Shown here piece by piece: positions 1-6,095 of a stretch of 17,121 bases of DNA. The stretch is from the NCBI GenBank assembly GCA_944376975.1, contig CALWEE010000013.1:1-17121 (forward strand), given 5' to 3'. Both the position numbers and the translations under genes were made by a program. The notes under the pieces are model-generated. The model was not told the origin of the DNA, did no database searches, and saw only the letters and a list, made by a program, of their open reading frames with translations. How positions within the stretch are numbered: the first letter of the stretch is position 1; each line of letters opens with the position of its first letter. The stretch comes from an uncultured Lachnospiraceae bacterium. Lineage in GTDB: Bacteria; Bacillota; Clostridia; Lachnospirales; Lachnospiraceae.

Positions 1-1
1 A

Positions 2-1132
2 GACGATCTGAACATATACGGAGCGGGCCATCTGTCCGATGACCATGAATCGGTCTATTACGAAGAACTTCTGGAACGGCTGCGTCTGGGGATCATGCCC
101 CTCGTGCGGGAAGGCAGCAGCGAACGGAACGTGGAAAGGCTCATGAAAGGCGTTATCGACCACCATCTGCCTACGGACAATATCATGTTCTGCACCGACG
201 ACAAACACGTCAATGATATTTGCGAAGAAGGACATATCAGCTTCAACATCCAAAAGACCATCGACCTGGGCATGGATCCGGTGGAGGCCATCAAGATCGC
301 CACGATCAACGCGGCGAAGCATTTCCGGCTGGAAGATCAGATCGGCTGCATCGCCCCGGGGCGGTTCGCCGATATCGTGCTGCTCAAAGACCTGCATACG
401 ATCCGGCCCTGGATGGTCATCAAAGACGGCCGCGTGGTGGCGGATGAAAACGGAGCGAAGCCATGCCGGCAGAAGGATTATCCGGCAAAGCTTCTGGATA
501 CGGTCCACATTTCCCCGTCTTTTTCCGAAAAAGATTTTAAGATCCCGTCTGAAGGGAAACGGGCAAAATGCCGGATCATCTCCATGATACCGGATCAGAT
601 CATCAATGATGAGATACAGGAATGGATGGATGTAAAAGACGGCGAGATCCGCGCGGACGTCTCCCGGGATATACTGAAACTGTCCGTAGTGGAACGATAC
701 GGAAAGAACGGACGGGTGTCCACGGCCCTGGTGAAAGGATTCGGGCTGCGATCGGGCGCCCTGGCTTCATCGGTTTCCCACGATCATCACAATATCGTCG
801 TTGTGGGTACGAATGACGCGGATATGGCCGTGGCTGTCCGGGAACTGGAGCGGCTTCACGGCGGATTCGCCTCAGCGAAAGACGGCCAGGTGGCAGATTC
901 CCTGGCGCTGCCCCTGGGCGGCCTGATGAGCCTGCTTCCCGCGGGAGAAGTCATGGAACGGATGAATGAGATGAACGCGGCTGTGGAAAAGATGGGATGC
1001 CCCATGAAGGCCCCGTTCATGTCCCTTTCCTTCATATCCCTGCCCACCGTTCCCCGGCTGGGACTGACCGACTATGGCCTGATCGACGTGCTGGGCCATA
1101 AGATCATCCCGATGATAACGGAAACGGAATGA
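2..1132 (+). CDS. ade: Adenine deaminase, C-terminal part (5' end outside window)
   Basis: The frame is open from the window edge, so this is the last 376 residues of a protein that normally has roughly 570-600; about the first third is missing. Adenine deaminase converts adenine to hypoxanthine and ammonia in purine salvage, in the cytoplasm. The visible part begins in the metal-dependent amidohydrolase domain: a GHLSDDHES stretch, then LVREGSSERNV, then the metal-site segment CTDDKHVNDI (from base 191). The barrel closes with the CIAPGRFADIVLL segment typical of amidohydrolases. After about base 500 comes the dedicated adenine deaminase C-terminal domain, with SHDHHNIVVVG (around base 776-808) and LALPLGGLMS, both hallmarks of the Ade family. 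The stop is followed after about 20 bases by the -35 box of the lysozyme promoter, with no clear terminator between them. Family assignment is by recognised motifs and is firm. Confidence 0.93.
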   Translation, partial: DDLNIYGAGHLSDDHESVYYEELLERLRLGIMPLVREGSSERNVERLMKGVIDHHLPTDNIMFCTDDKHVNDICEEGHISFNIQKTIDLGMDPVEAIKIATINAAKHFRLEDQIGCIAPGRFADIVLLKDLHTIRPWMVIKDGRVVADENGAKPCRQKDYPAKLLDTVHISPSFSEKDFKIPSEGKRAKCRIISMIPDQIINDEIQEWMDVKDGEIRADVSRDILKLSVVERYGKNGRVSTALVKGFGLRSGALASSVSHDHHNIVVVGTNDADMAVAVRELERLHGGFASAKDGQVADSLALPLGGLMSLLPAGEVMERMNEMNAAVEKMGCPMKAPFMSLSFISLPTVPRLGLTDYGLIDVLGHKIIPMITETE

Positions 1133-1151
1133 CCGGGAAAAGGCAGACAGG

Positions 1152-1180
1152 TTGTCAGACGCGAAAGAGCCGCATATAAT
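1152..1180 (+). promoter_or_regulatory. Housekeeping promoter of the GH25 lysozyme gene
   Basis: TTGTCA at 1152-1157 and a perfect TATAAT at 1175-1180 are separated by exactly 17 bases. Transcription would start near 1187, giving a leader of about 25 nt before the ATG at 1212. The -35 box contains the TTG that would otherwise extend the reading frame upstream, which argues strongly against that longer start. Confidence 0.8.
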
Positions 1181-1211
1181 AAAGGGAGATCATGGAACAC
1201 GAGGTACCATC

Positions 1212-2270
1212 ATGGCCAAAACAGGGATCGACGTCAGTTCCGTCAATGGAGAGATCCCCTTTGACGCGCTGAAATCCCAGATCGATTTCGCGATCATCCG
1301 GTGCGGATACGGAAACGATCTGCTTTCTCAGGACGACAGCCACTACGAAAGGAACATAAGGGAATGTGAAAAACTGGGCATTCCTTATGGCGTATATTTT
1401 TATTCCTACGCTCTGGATACGGAGGAAGCGGACAGCGAGGCGCGACATTGCCTGCGTTTGCTGAAAAAAGCGTCTCCTTCTTATGGCGTCTGGTATGACA
1501 TGGAAGACGGAGACGGATATAAAGCCCGGAACGGGTTTCCGTCCAAAAATACGCTGGTGAGCATATGCCAGCGGTTTTTGGCAAAGGTGGAGGCCGCGGG
1601 TTACTATGTCGGGCTGTACGCCAGCCTGGCATGGCTGAACGGTTATCTGAATGACCGGCGGCTGGACCGGTATGACAAATGGGTGGCTCAATGGGCAAAA
1701 GCGCCTTCATATAAAGGCGCTTTTGGCATGTGGCAATATACCAGTACCCTGCGGCTGAGCGGATATAACGGCGATCTGGACGGCGATAAAGCTTTTTATG
1801 ATTATCCGGCACTCACCGCCAAAGAGCCTTCCGGCTCTGAGGAGAAACCGGAGCCGGACGCGTCGGATACGCAGGTCACGGTATCCGGCAGCGGCGTGAA
1901 TTTCCGGGAGGACGCCTACGTGGGCGCGCCGGTGATCGTCGTACTGGGAAGGGACAGCCGGCTGACCTGGTTATGGGATGACGGCTGGGGATGGTCAAAA
2001 TGCCGTTATGACGGCAAAGAAGGATTCATTGCCAATGAATACCTGGCCGGCAGGCCGGGGCTGTCCCATTATAAGAAGGCGCGGGTTTTCGGAAACGACG
2101 TGAACGTGCGCAGCATGCCCGCCCTGTCCGGACGGGTGATCGCGAGCCTGTGGTGGGGAAATGAACTGACCGTCATCTCCATCGATCCCAATAACTGGAT
2201 ACGGGCGGAAGTCAATGGGCTATACGGATATGTGAAATATGACTCAACTTATATAAAAATACTGGACTGA
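1212..2270 (+). CDS. GH25-family lysozyme with two C-terminal SH3-like domains
   Basis: A 352-residue protein predicted to cleave the beta-1,4 bond between N-acetylmuramic acid and N-acetylglucosamine in peptidoglycan. The GH25 barrel fills about residues 1-200: GIDVSSVNG at the start (Asp7), VYFYSYA, the catalytic DxE in WYDMED (Asp96 and Glu98), GLYAS, and the closing MWQYTS and DLDGDKAFYDY segments. A short acidic/proline linker follows (about residues 205-220), then two bacterial SH3-like repeats, recognisable from VNFRED and VNVRSMP, probably binding cell wall. There is no signal peptide or membrane segment, so export by the usual Sec route is not evident. The ATG at 1212 is chosen because it follows GAGG with a 7-base gap and lies downstream of the promoter at 1152-1180; an upstream TTG in frame is part of the -35 box. 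No phage genes surround it. The next gene follows after 25 bases, probably on the same transcript. Confidence 0.92.
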   Translation: MAKTGIDVSSVNGEIPFDALKSQIDFAIIRCGYGNDLLSQDDSHYERNIRECEKLGIPYGVYFYSYALDTEEADSEARHCLRLLKKASPSYGVWYDMEDGDGYKARNGFPSKNTLVSICQRFLAKVEAAGYYVGLYASLAWLNGYLNDRRLDRYDKWVAQWAKAPSYKGAFGMWQYTSTLRLSGYNGDLDGDKAFYDYPALTAKEPSGSEEKPEPDASDTQVTVSGSGVNFREDAYVGAPVIVVLGRDSRLTWLWDDGWGWSKCRYDGKEGFIANEYLAGRPGLSHYKKARVFGNDVNVRSMPALSGRVIASLWWGNELTVISIDPNNWIRAEVNGLYGYVKYDSTYIKILD

Positions 2271-2295
2271 GGAAGCGGTCCGGAAGGAGGATACC

Positions 2296-3036
2296 ATGCC
2301 GGGATATGTGATGCACCTTGTGGAAAGCCGATTGATCCTGGAACGGCTTGGGAAAACGGAAGATACCGATTGGAGCAAAGCCTTCCTGCTTGGAAGCCTG
2401 CTTCCGGACACCCGTCTGAAAGAGGAAAAAGCGATCTCCCATTTCTGGAATGAAAAATGCCTGAAAGATATCGCGAAAGCGCCGGATCTGGAGCTGTTCC
2501 TTAAAAAATACGGGAACCGGCTGGATGAGCCGCTCATTTTCGGCTATTACCTGCATCTGTATCTGGACGTATGCTACGTCCGGGATTACTGGCCCGGGAA
2601 TCTGGCTTTTAAAAACAGCCGGGGAGAGGCGGAAACGGAAAAAGCGGCGATCGCTTATGTGGTGATCCGCAAGGACGGAAAGAAAGTATCCCTGGAAGAT
2701 TTTTTTACCCGGGAATATTATTATGGAGACTATACGCTAAGCAACGGCTGGTTCATCCATCGTTATCATATCAGCCCGCCGGAATACGCGCCGATCGGGT
2801 CTGCCGGCATGGAGGAAGTCCGTCTGGAAGACGTGAAGCCCCTTCTGGAGGAGTTAGACTGGCTGTGCCGGCTGTCCGATGAAAAGGACAGCGAAGGCAT
2901 GCGGGTGTTCGATATCGGGAGCCTGGATCGGTTCCTGCATGAGACGGCGGACCGGTTCATGGAAGAAATAAGCGGAAAAGACATATTGTCTTTAGGCGGC
3001 GAAAAGCATATAATAAACTGTGATACGATGAAATAA
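2296..3036 (+). CDS. Probable metal-binding hydrolase, zinc-dependent phospholipase C-like
   Basis: A 246-residue protein with no signal peptide. The arrangement of potential metal ligands resembles the zinc-dependent phospholipase C-like family: MPGYVMHL with His7 at the extreme N-terminus, LLGSLLPD (Asp38), SHFW (His49), then GYYLHLYLDVCYVRDYW with His87, Asp91 and Asp97. Members of that family share an all-helical core and a His/Asp metal site, but most have no known substrate, so no reaction is claimed. The second half (residues 100-246) is not recognised apart from aromatic-rich stretches. The ATG follows GGAAGGAGG at a normal distance. It lies 25 bases after the lysozyme gene and probably shares its transcript. 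The promoter of the next gene is buried in its last codons. The family link comes from residue pattern only and needs a profile search. Confidence 0.6.
   Translation: MPGYVMHLVESRLILERLGKTEDTDWSKAFLLGSLLPDTRLKEEKAISHFWNEKCLKDIAKAPDLELFLKKYGNRLDEPLIFGYYLHLYLDVCYVRDYWPGNLAFKNSRGEAETEKAAIAYVVIRKDGKKVSLEDFFTREYYYGDYTLSNGWFIHRYHISPPEYAPIGSAGMEEVRLEDVKPLLEELDWLCRLSDEKDSEGMRVFDIGSLDRFLHETADRFMEEISGKDILSLGGEKHIINCDTMK
2986..3014 (+). promoter_or_regulatory. Promoter of the cysteine synthase-family gene
   Basis: TTGTCT at 2986-2991 and a perfect TATAAT at 3009-3014 with a 17-base spacer, lying inside the last codons of the upstream gene. The predicted start near 3021 gives a leader of about 30 nt. 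The layout is nearly identical to the promoters at 1152 and 10823. Confidence 0.75.
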
Positions 3037-3050
3037 GCGAGGGTATACAC

Positions 3051-3983
3051 ATGATATATGATAACATTTTGGAAGCTGTCGGCCATACGCCGATGGTGCG
3101 CCTGAACCATATGACCGATAAAGACAGCGCCCAGGTGCTGGTAAAATATGAAGGACTGAACGTGGGCGGGTCCATCAAGACAAGGACCGCCCTGAACATG
3201 ATCCGCGAGGCGGAACGGCAGGGAAAGCTCACGCCGGACATGACCATCGTGGAGCCGACCAGCGGCAATCAGGGCATCGGCCTGGCGTTGATCGGCGCCG
3301 TTAAAGGATATAAAGTCATCATCATCATGCCGGATTCGGTCAGCGAAGAACGGCGGAAGCTGGTGCGGCATTACGGAGCCCAGGTCCGGCTTGTGCACGA
3401 CGCGGGCAATATCGGCGATTGTATCGATGAATGTCTGCGCATCGCGCTCCAGATGGCCCAGGACGATCCGAAAGTCTTCGTGCCGCAGCAGTTTGAGAAT
3501 CCGGCCAATCCGCTGGTCCACAAACATCATACCGCTTTGGAGATACTGGAGCAGGTGGCCGGTTCCATTGACGGTTTTTGTTCCGGCATCGGCACCGGCG
3601 GCACCATCACCGGGATCGGCGAGGTGCTCAAGGCCCAGAATCCCCAGATCGAGATATGGGCTGTGGAACCGGAGAACGCGGCCATCCTGGCCGGCGGCAC
3701 GGTGGGCACCCACCTTCAGATGGGTATTGGCGATGGGGTCATACCGGCCATCTTAAACCAGCAGATCTATGACGATATTTACGTTGTATCCGACGAGGAG
3801 GCCATACGCACGGCAAAAGACCTGGCCCGTAAGGAAGGGCTCATGTGCGGTATTTCCAGCGGCACCAACGTGGCCGCGGCGCTGAAGCTGGCCAAAAAGC
3901 TGGGACCTGGCAAGACCGTAGTGACCGTGCTCCCGGATACGGCGGAACGCTATTTTTCAACGCCTCTTTTTGAGAATGAATAA
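3051..3983 (+). CDS. cysK: Cysteine synthase family PLP enzyme (O-acetylserine sulfhydrylase-like)
   Basis: A 310-residue cytoplasmic protein, normal length for the family. Canonical members replace the acetyl group of O-acetylserine with sulfide to make cysteine, using pyridoxal phosphate (PLP). Visible: the PLP-lysine segment GGSIKTR (Lys43); the substrate loop TSGNQG (residues 70-75); the PLP-phosphate loop GIGTGGT (about 179-185); and ISSG (268-271), where a serine contacts the PLP ring. VPQQFENPANP is also typical. Two departures from the usual pattern are noted: TSGNTG is TSGNQG here, and the lysine is followed by Thr-Arg rather than Asp-Arg. The true substrate could therefore be a relative of O-acetylserine, and cystathionine-forming or H2S-producing activities cannot be excluded. 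The gene has its own promoter 30-60 bases upstream. No sulfate-assimilation genes and no recognisable leader element accompany it. Family is certain; the exact reaction and the symbol are less so. Confidence 0.85.
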   Translation: MIYDNILEAVGHTPMVRLNHMTDKDSAQVLVKYEGLNVGGSIKTRTALNMIREAERQGKLTPDMTIVEPTSGNQGIGLALIGAVKGYKVIIIMPDSVSEERRKLVRHYGAQVRLVHDAGNIGDCIDECLRIALQMAQDDPKVFVPQQFENPANPLVHKHHTALEILEQVAGSIDGFCSGIGTGGTITGIGEVLKAQNPQIEIWAVEPENAAILAGGTVGTHLQMGIGDGVIPAILNQQIYDDIYVVSDEEAIRTAKDLARKEGLMCGISSGTNVAAALKLAKKLGPGKTVVTVLPDTAERYFSTPLFENE

Positions 3984-4018
3984 CACAGCCGCGGCGGGAA
4001 AAACAGCCCGGTTTCACC

Positions 4019-4047
4019 TTGTTTCGACACGATAAATCATGTATAAT
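4019..4047 (+). promoter_or_regulatory. Promoter of the FabT-like MarR gene
   Basis: TTGTTT at 4019-4024 and TATAAT at 4042-4047 with a 17-base spacer. The start would be near 4054, leaving about 28 nt before the GTG start at 4082. The TTG that could extend the reading frame is the first three bases of the -35 box, so the longer start is rejected. Confidence 0.75.
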
Positions 4048-4081
4048 CGAAGTCAGAAGACAAGGCGGAGGAGGTGGTCTC

Positions 4082-4519
4082 GTGGACAGCTATGAACAGC
4101 TCAACAACGTGTTGCTGTATCTGTTCAATCATGCGATGGATGTTGAAGAAAGGGTACTGGCATCCGGTAATTTTAAAAACATAAGCGTGAATGACATGCA
4201 CATCATCGACGTGGTCGGCACAGACGGAGCCAAGAGCATGTCGGTCCTGGCGAAGGAAGTCGGCGTGACCGTGGGGACCCTGACCATCGCCATGAACAAC
4301 CTGGTAAAAAAGGGTTATGTCAACCGGGAGCGCAGCGCCCAGGACCGCCGGGTCGTCCTGATCTCCCTGACCGAGCGGGGCGTACGGGCCTACCGGTGGC
4401 ATGAACGGTTTTACGGACATCTGATCCAGGCCATGCGTGAAGGCATGGATGAAAAGGAATGTGAGCTGCTGACCCGGGCCATGCTGAACCTGAAATCCTA
4501 TTTTGATAAAGTAAGATAA
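4082..4519 (+). CDS. MarR-family transcriptional regulator, FabT-like
   Basis: A 145-residue winged-helix repressor. From memory of the family it closely resembles FabT, which in streptococci and related Firmicutes controls type II fatty-acid synthesis: shared features include FKNISVNDMHIIDVVG (residues 31-46), the recognition-helix region TVGTLTIAMNNLVKKGYV (63-80) and the wing RSAQDRRVVLISLT (84-97). MarR proteins bind DNA as dimers. The GTG start is chosen because AGGAGG (4069-4074) lies 7 bases before it and the upstream TTG belongs to the promoter. Unlike typical fabT, no fab gene follows: the gene is alone between its own promoter and a strong terminator. It might act at distance on fatty-acid genes elsewhere, or have a different local target. 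The MarR assignment is firm; the FabT link is inference from sequence resemblance. Confidence 0.87.
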   Translation: MDSYEQLNNVLLYLFNHAMDVEERVLASGNFKNISVNDMHIIDVVGTDGAKSMSVLAKEVGVTVGTLTIAMNNLVKKGYVNRERSAQDRRVVLISLTERGVRAYRWHERFYGHLIQAMREGMDEKECELLTRAMLNLKSYFDKVR

Positions 4520-4525
4520 CGCTAT

Positions 4526-4590
4526 AAAAAGAACCGCCGGACGCGGGACGTTTTCACGGTATGGGTGACACGGCCGGTCCGGCGGTTTTT
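4526..4590. terminator. Bidirectional terminator with a large apical loop
   Basis: An 11-bp perfect inverted repeat (AACCGCCGGAC at 4532-4542 and GTCCGGCGGTT at 4577-4587) is flanked by an A-run (4526-4530) and a T-run (4586-4590), so it can end transcripts from both sides: the MarR gene on the plus strand and the 4Fe-4S gene on the minus strand. The 34-base interior is long for a terminator and may fold further through TCAC and GTGA. Confidence 0.85.
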
Positions 4591-4608
4591 ATGTGGAGAA
4601 AGACGTTT

Positions 4609-5298
4609 TCAATCCAGGATCTTTCCGTCGGCGGAGAGGGTGACAACCTGCCACGGAATGAATTTGCCGCTGTTTTTCAAGGCGGTTTTCGCCGCGTTCT
4701 CCAGGCCGCCGCAGCAGGGCACTTCCATGCGGACAATGGTCACTTCTTTGATGTCGTTGTTCCGTATGATCTCGGTCAGTTTTTCGGAATAGTCGATATC
4801 ATCCAGTTTGGGGCAGCCGATGAGCGTGATATGTCCTTTGATGAAACGTTCATGGAAGCCGGCATAGGCATAGGCGGAACAGTCGGCCGCGATCAGAAGT
4901 TTCGCCCCGTTAAAATAAGCGACATTCACCGGGAGCAGTTTGATCTGGACGGGCCACTGGGCAAGCCGGCTGGGACGTTCTTCAAAGGAAGTCTCCAGAG
5001 CCTGGTCATGCCGGTCAAGAGACCGCGCCTGGGATCCGGGACAGCCGCAGGGCAAAGGCCGCGCGTTCATTTTCGCCTGTACGGCGGCGGCGTCATAAGG
5101 GGCGGCTTCCCGCTCCGTGATGGATATGGCTCCGACGGGACAGGCCGGGAGACAGTCGCCCAGCCCGTCGCAATAGTCGTCGCGGATCAGTTTCGCCTTC
5201 CCGTTTTCCATGACGATGGCCCCTTCATGGCAAGCCTGGGCGCAGGCGCCGCAGCCATTGCATTTATCTTCTTCGATATGGACAATTTTTCTTTTCAT
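4609..5298 (-). CDS. 4Fe-4S ferredoxin-domain protein of unknown function
   Basis: A 229-residue cytoplasmic iron-sulfur protein. An N-terminal 2x[4Fe-4S] ferredoxin domain has CNGCGACAQAC (Cys13, 16, 19, 23) and CDGLGDCLPACP (Cys43, 49, 53). The second motif has Leu46 where a cluster cysteine is expected, so that site may hold a different cluster or be partly lost. The remaining 170 residues contain further cysteine motifs (PCGCPGS, AADCSAY, IGCPK, PCCGG) that suggest redox or metal chemistry, but I do not recognise a catalytic domain. The start at 5298 (MKRKIVHI) is preferred over the in-frame ATG at 5307 because AAGGAGG (5309-5315) is only one base from the latter and ten from the former. 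The gene is divergent from a Crp/Fnr regulator and is probably its direct target. Such pairs occur in anaerobes, sometimes within nitrosative-stress regulons; that role is inference only. Confidence 0.85.
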   Translation of the reverse strand: MKRKIVHIEEDKCNGCGACAQACHEGAIVMENGKAKLIRDDYCDGLGDCLPACPVGAISITEREAAPYDAAAVQAKMNARPLPCGCPGSQARSLDRHDQALETSFEERPSRLAQWPVQIKLLPVNVAYFNGAKLLIAADCSAYAYAGFHERFIKGHITLIGCPKLDDIDYSEKLTEIIRNNDIKEVTIVRMEVPCCGGLENAAKTALKNSGKFIPWQVVTLSADGKILD

Positions 5299-5317
5299 AA
5301 AAATCATGCCTCCTTAC

Positions 5318-5346
5318 TTGTATCCACGCGTTTATCATATTACAAT
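5318..5346 (+). promoter_or_regulatory. Promoter of the Crp/Fnr regulator gene
   Basis: TTGTAT at 5318-5323 and TACAAT at 5341-5346 with a 17-base spacer. The start would be near 5353, giving a 35-nt leader that contains the palindrome at 5362-5375. It overlaps the -10 box predicted for the divergent gene (5334-5339), so the two promoters could not be occupied together. Confidence 0.65.
5334..5339 (-). promoter_or_regulatory. Probable -10 box of the 4Fe-4S gene, weak -35
   Basis: On the minus strand this reads TATGAT. The hexamer 17 bases upstream (5357-5362) reads CAGACT, only three of six matches to the -35 consensus. A predicted start at 5327 gives a 29-nt leader to the start codon at 5298 and places the palindrome centre at -41.5. 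This is the pattern of an activator-dependent promoter. Confidence 0.5.
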
Positions 5347-5361
5347 AAGACCGGAAAGTCT

Positions 5362-5375
5362 GTTGAATTTTCAAC
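5362..5375. promoter_or_regulatory. Perfect 14-bp palindrome, probable Crp/Fnr operator
   Basis: GTTGAA-TT-TTCAAC is a perfect inverted repeat between the divergent genes. It contains TTGA and TCAA, as Crp/Fnr-family sites often do, but the gap between those halves is 4 rather than the 6 of the classical FNR site. It lies at about +10 to +23 of the regulator's own transcript and is centred at -41.5 for the divergent transcript, so repression of the former and activation of the latter are both plausible. Confidence 0.6.
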
Positions 5376-5387
5376 GGAGGTGAAAAT

Positions 5388-6056
5388 ATGAGCGGATATT
5401 TACAGGAAATCCTTGCCTCGTCCCTTTTTTCGGGGATCGAAGAAGAGGAAGCCCGCGCCATGCTGACCTGCCTGGAAGCGCGGGAAAAAGATTTTGAAAA
5501 AGACGCGTATATTTATCGGGAAGGCGACGTCACCGAGTCCCTCGGCATCGTGTTATCCGGCCGGGTACTGATCGTCCAGGAAGATTTCTGGGGGAACCGG
5601 AACATTGTGTCGTCTGTCGCCGAAAGCCAGATGTTCGCCGAATCCTTCGCCTGCGCTCCGGATGCCGTGATGAACGTGAGCGCGGTCGCCGGGACGCCGT
5701 GCAAGGTCGTGTTCCTGAACGTGAAGAAGGTCCTTCACACCTGTCCGTCCGGATGCGCCCATCATCATAAAGTCATACAAAACCTGCTTTCCGGCCTGGC
5801 GGCGAGGAATCTGGAAAAGAATGAGAAGATCGCCCATCTGTCCCAGCGGACGACCCGGGCGAAACTGTTATCTTATTTATCGGCGATGGCGGCGCGCGGC
5901 GGGAGCGGGGAATTTGACATCCCCTATTCCCGGCAGCAGCTGGCGGATTATCTTTCCGTGGATCGAAGCGGGCTGTCCCTTGAACTGAGCAAGATGCGCA
6001 GGGAAGGGCTGCTGGATTTTAAAAAAGAACATTTTATCCTGCTGCGCCGCGTATGA
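5388..6056 (+). CDS. Crp/Fnr-family transcriptional regulator
   Basis: A 222-residue regulator with the usual two-domain layout: an N-terminal cyclic-nucleotide-binding-like beta roll (about residues 14-115, with IYREGDVTESLGIVLSGRV), a dimer helix (about 125-150) and a C-terminal helix-turn-helix (about 178-205, IPYSRQQLADYLSVDRSGLS). There is no N-terminal cysteine cluster as in FNR. Instead Cys119, Cys123 and His125-127 (HTCPSGCAHHH) lie at the start of the dimer helix, a possible metal, heme or thiol sensing site; I have seen similar cysteines in clostridial relatives, but their ligand is unknown to me. The start ATG follows GGAGGT. It is divergent from a 4Fe-4S protein gene with a shared operator, and a short distance later the terminator of the convergent pckA gene begins. 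The signal sensed cannot be named from the sequence. Confidence 0.9.
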   Translation: MSGYLQEILASSLFSGIEEEEARAMLTCLEAREKDFEKDAYIYREGDVTESLGIVLSGRVLIVQEDFWGNRNIVSSVAESQMFAESFACAPDAVMNVSAVAGTPCKVVFLNVKKVLHTCPSGCAHHHKVIQNLLSGLAARNLEKNEKIAHLSQRTTRAKLLSYLSAMAARGGSGEFDIPYSRQQLADYLSVDRSGLSLELSKMRREGLLDFKKEHFILLRRV

Positions 6057-6059
6057 CGC

Positions 6060-6091
6060 AAAAAAACCCCCGGCCGATCGGCCGGGGGTTT
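6060..6091 (-). terminator. Strong intrinsic terminator of pckA
   Basis: A perfect 28-bp palindrome (6064-6091, arms AAACCCCCGGCC and GGCCGGGGGTTT around GATC) sits 4 bases after the pckA stop. On the minus strand it is followed by a U7 tract (6060-6066). On the plus strand it begins 7 bases after the Crp/Fnr stop, but the T-tract there is only three, so it would stop that transcript less well. Confidence 0.93.
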
Positions 6092-6095
6092 CCGA

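Noticed and set aside
1152..1211. TTG start that would add 20 residues to the GH25 lysozyme
   Set aside because: The TTG is part of the -35 box of a near-perfect promoter, the extension shows no homology, and the ATG at 1212 has its own ribosome site and starts right at the GH25 fold.
1192..1272. Short out-of-frame ORF (26 codons) starting at ATG 1192 in the lysozyme leader
   Set aside because: Only about 5 nt from the predicted transcript start, so no usable ribosome site; the peptide is unremarkable.
2766..3713. Minus-strand ORF of 315 codons across the hydrolase-like and cysteine synthase genes
   Set aside because: Spans two real genes and a promoter on the other strand; no ribosome site and no recognisable domain.
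3984..4018. Terminator after the cysteine synthase gene
   Set aside because: Only a weak CGGG/CCCG pairing without a U-tract is visible.
4019..4081. TTG start adding 21 residues to the MarR protein
   Set aside because: The TTG lies in the -35 box and the promoter would be inside the gene; GTG at 4082 has AGGAGG at 7 bases.
5362..5375. Classical FNR box
   Set aside because: FNR sites have TTGAT-N4-ATCAA; here the TTGA and TCAA halves are two bases closer, so only a generic Crp/Fnr-type operator is claimed.
4561..5391. Long plus-strand ORF (276 codons) opposite the 4Fe-4S protein gene
   Set aside because: Antisense shadow: the minus strand encodes clear cysteine motifs with a good ribosome site, and the plus-strand product has no recognisable features.
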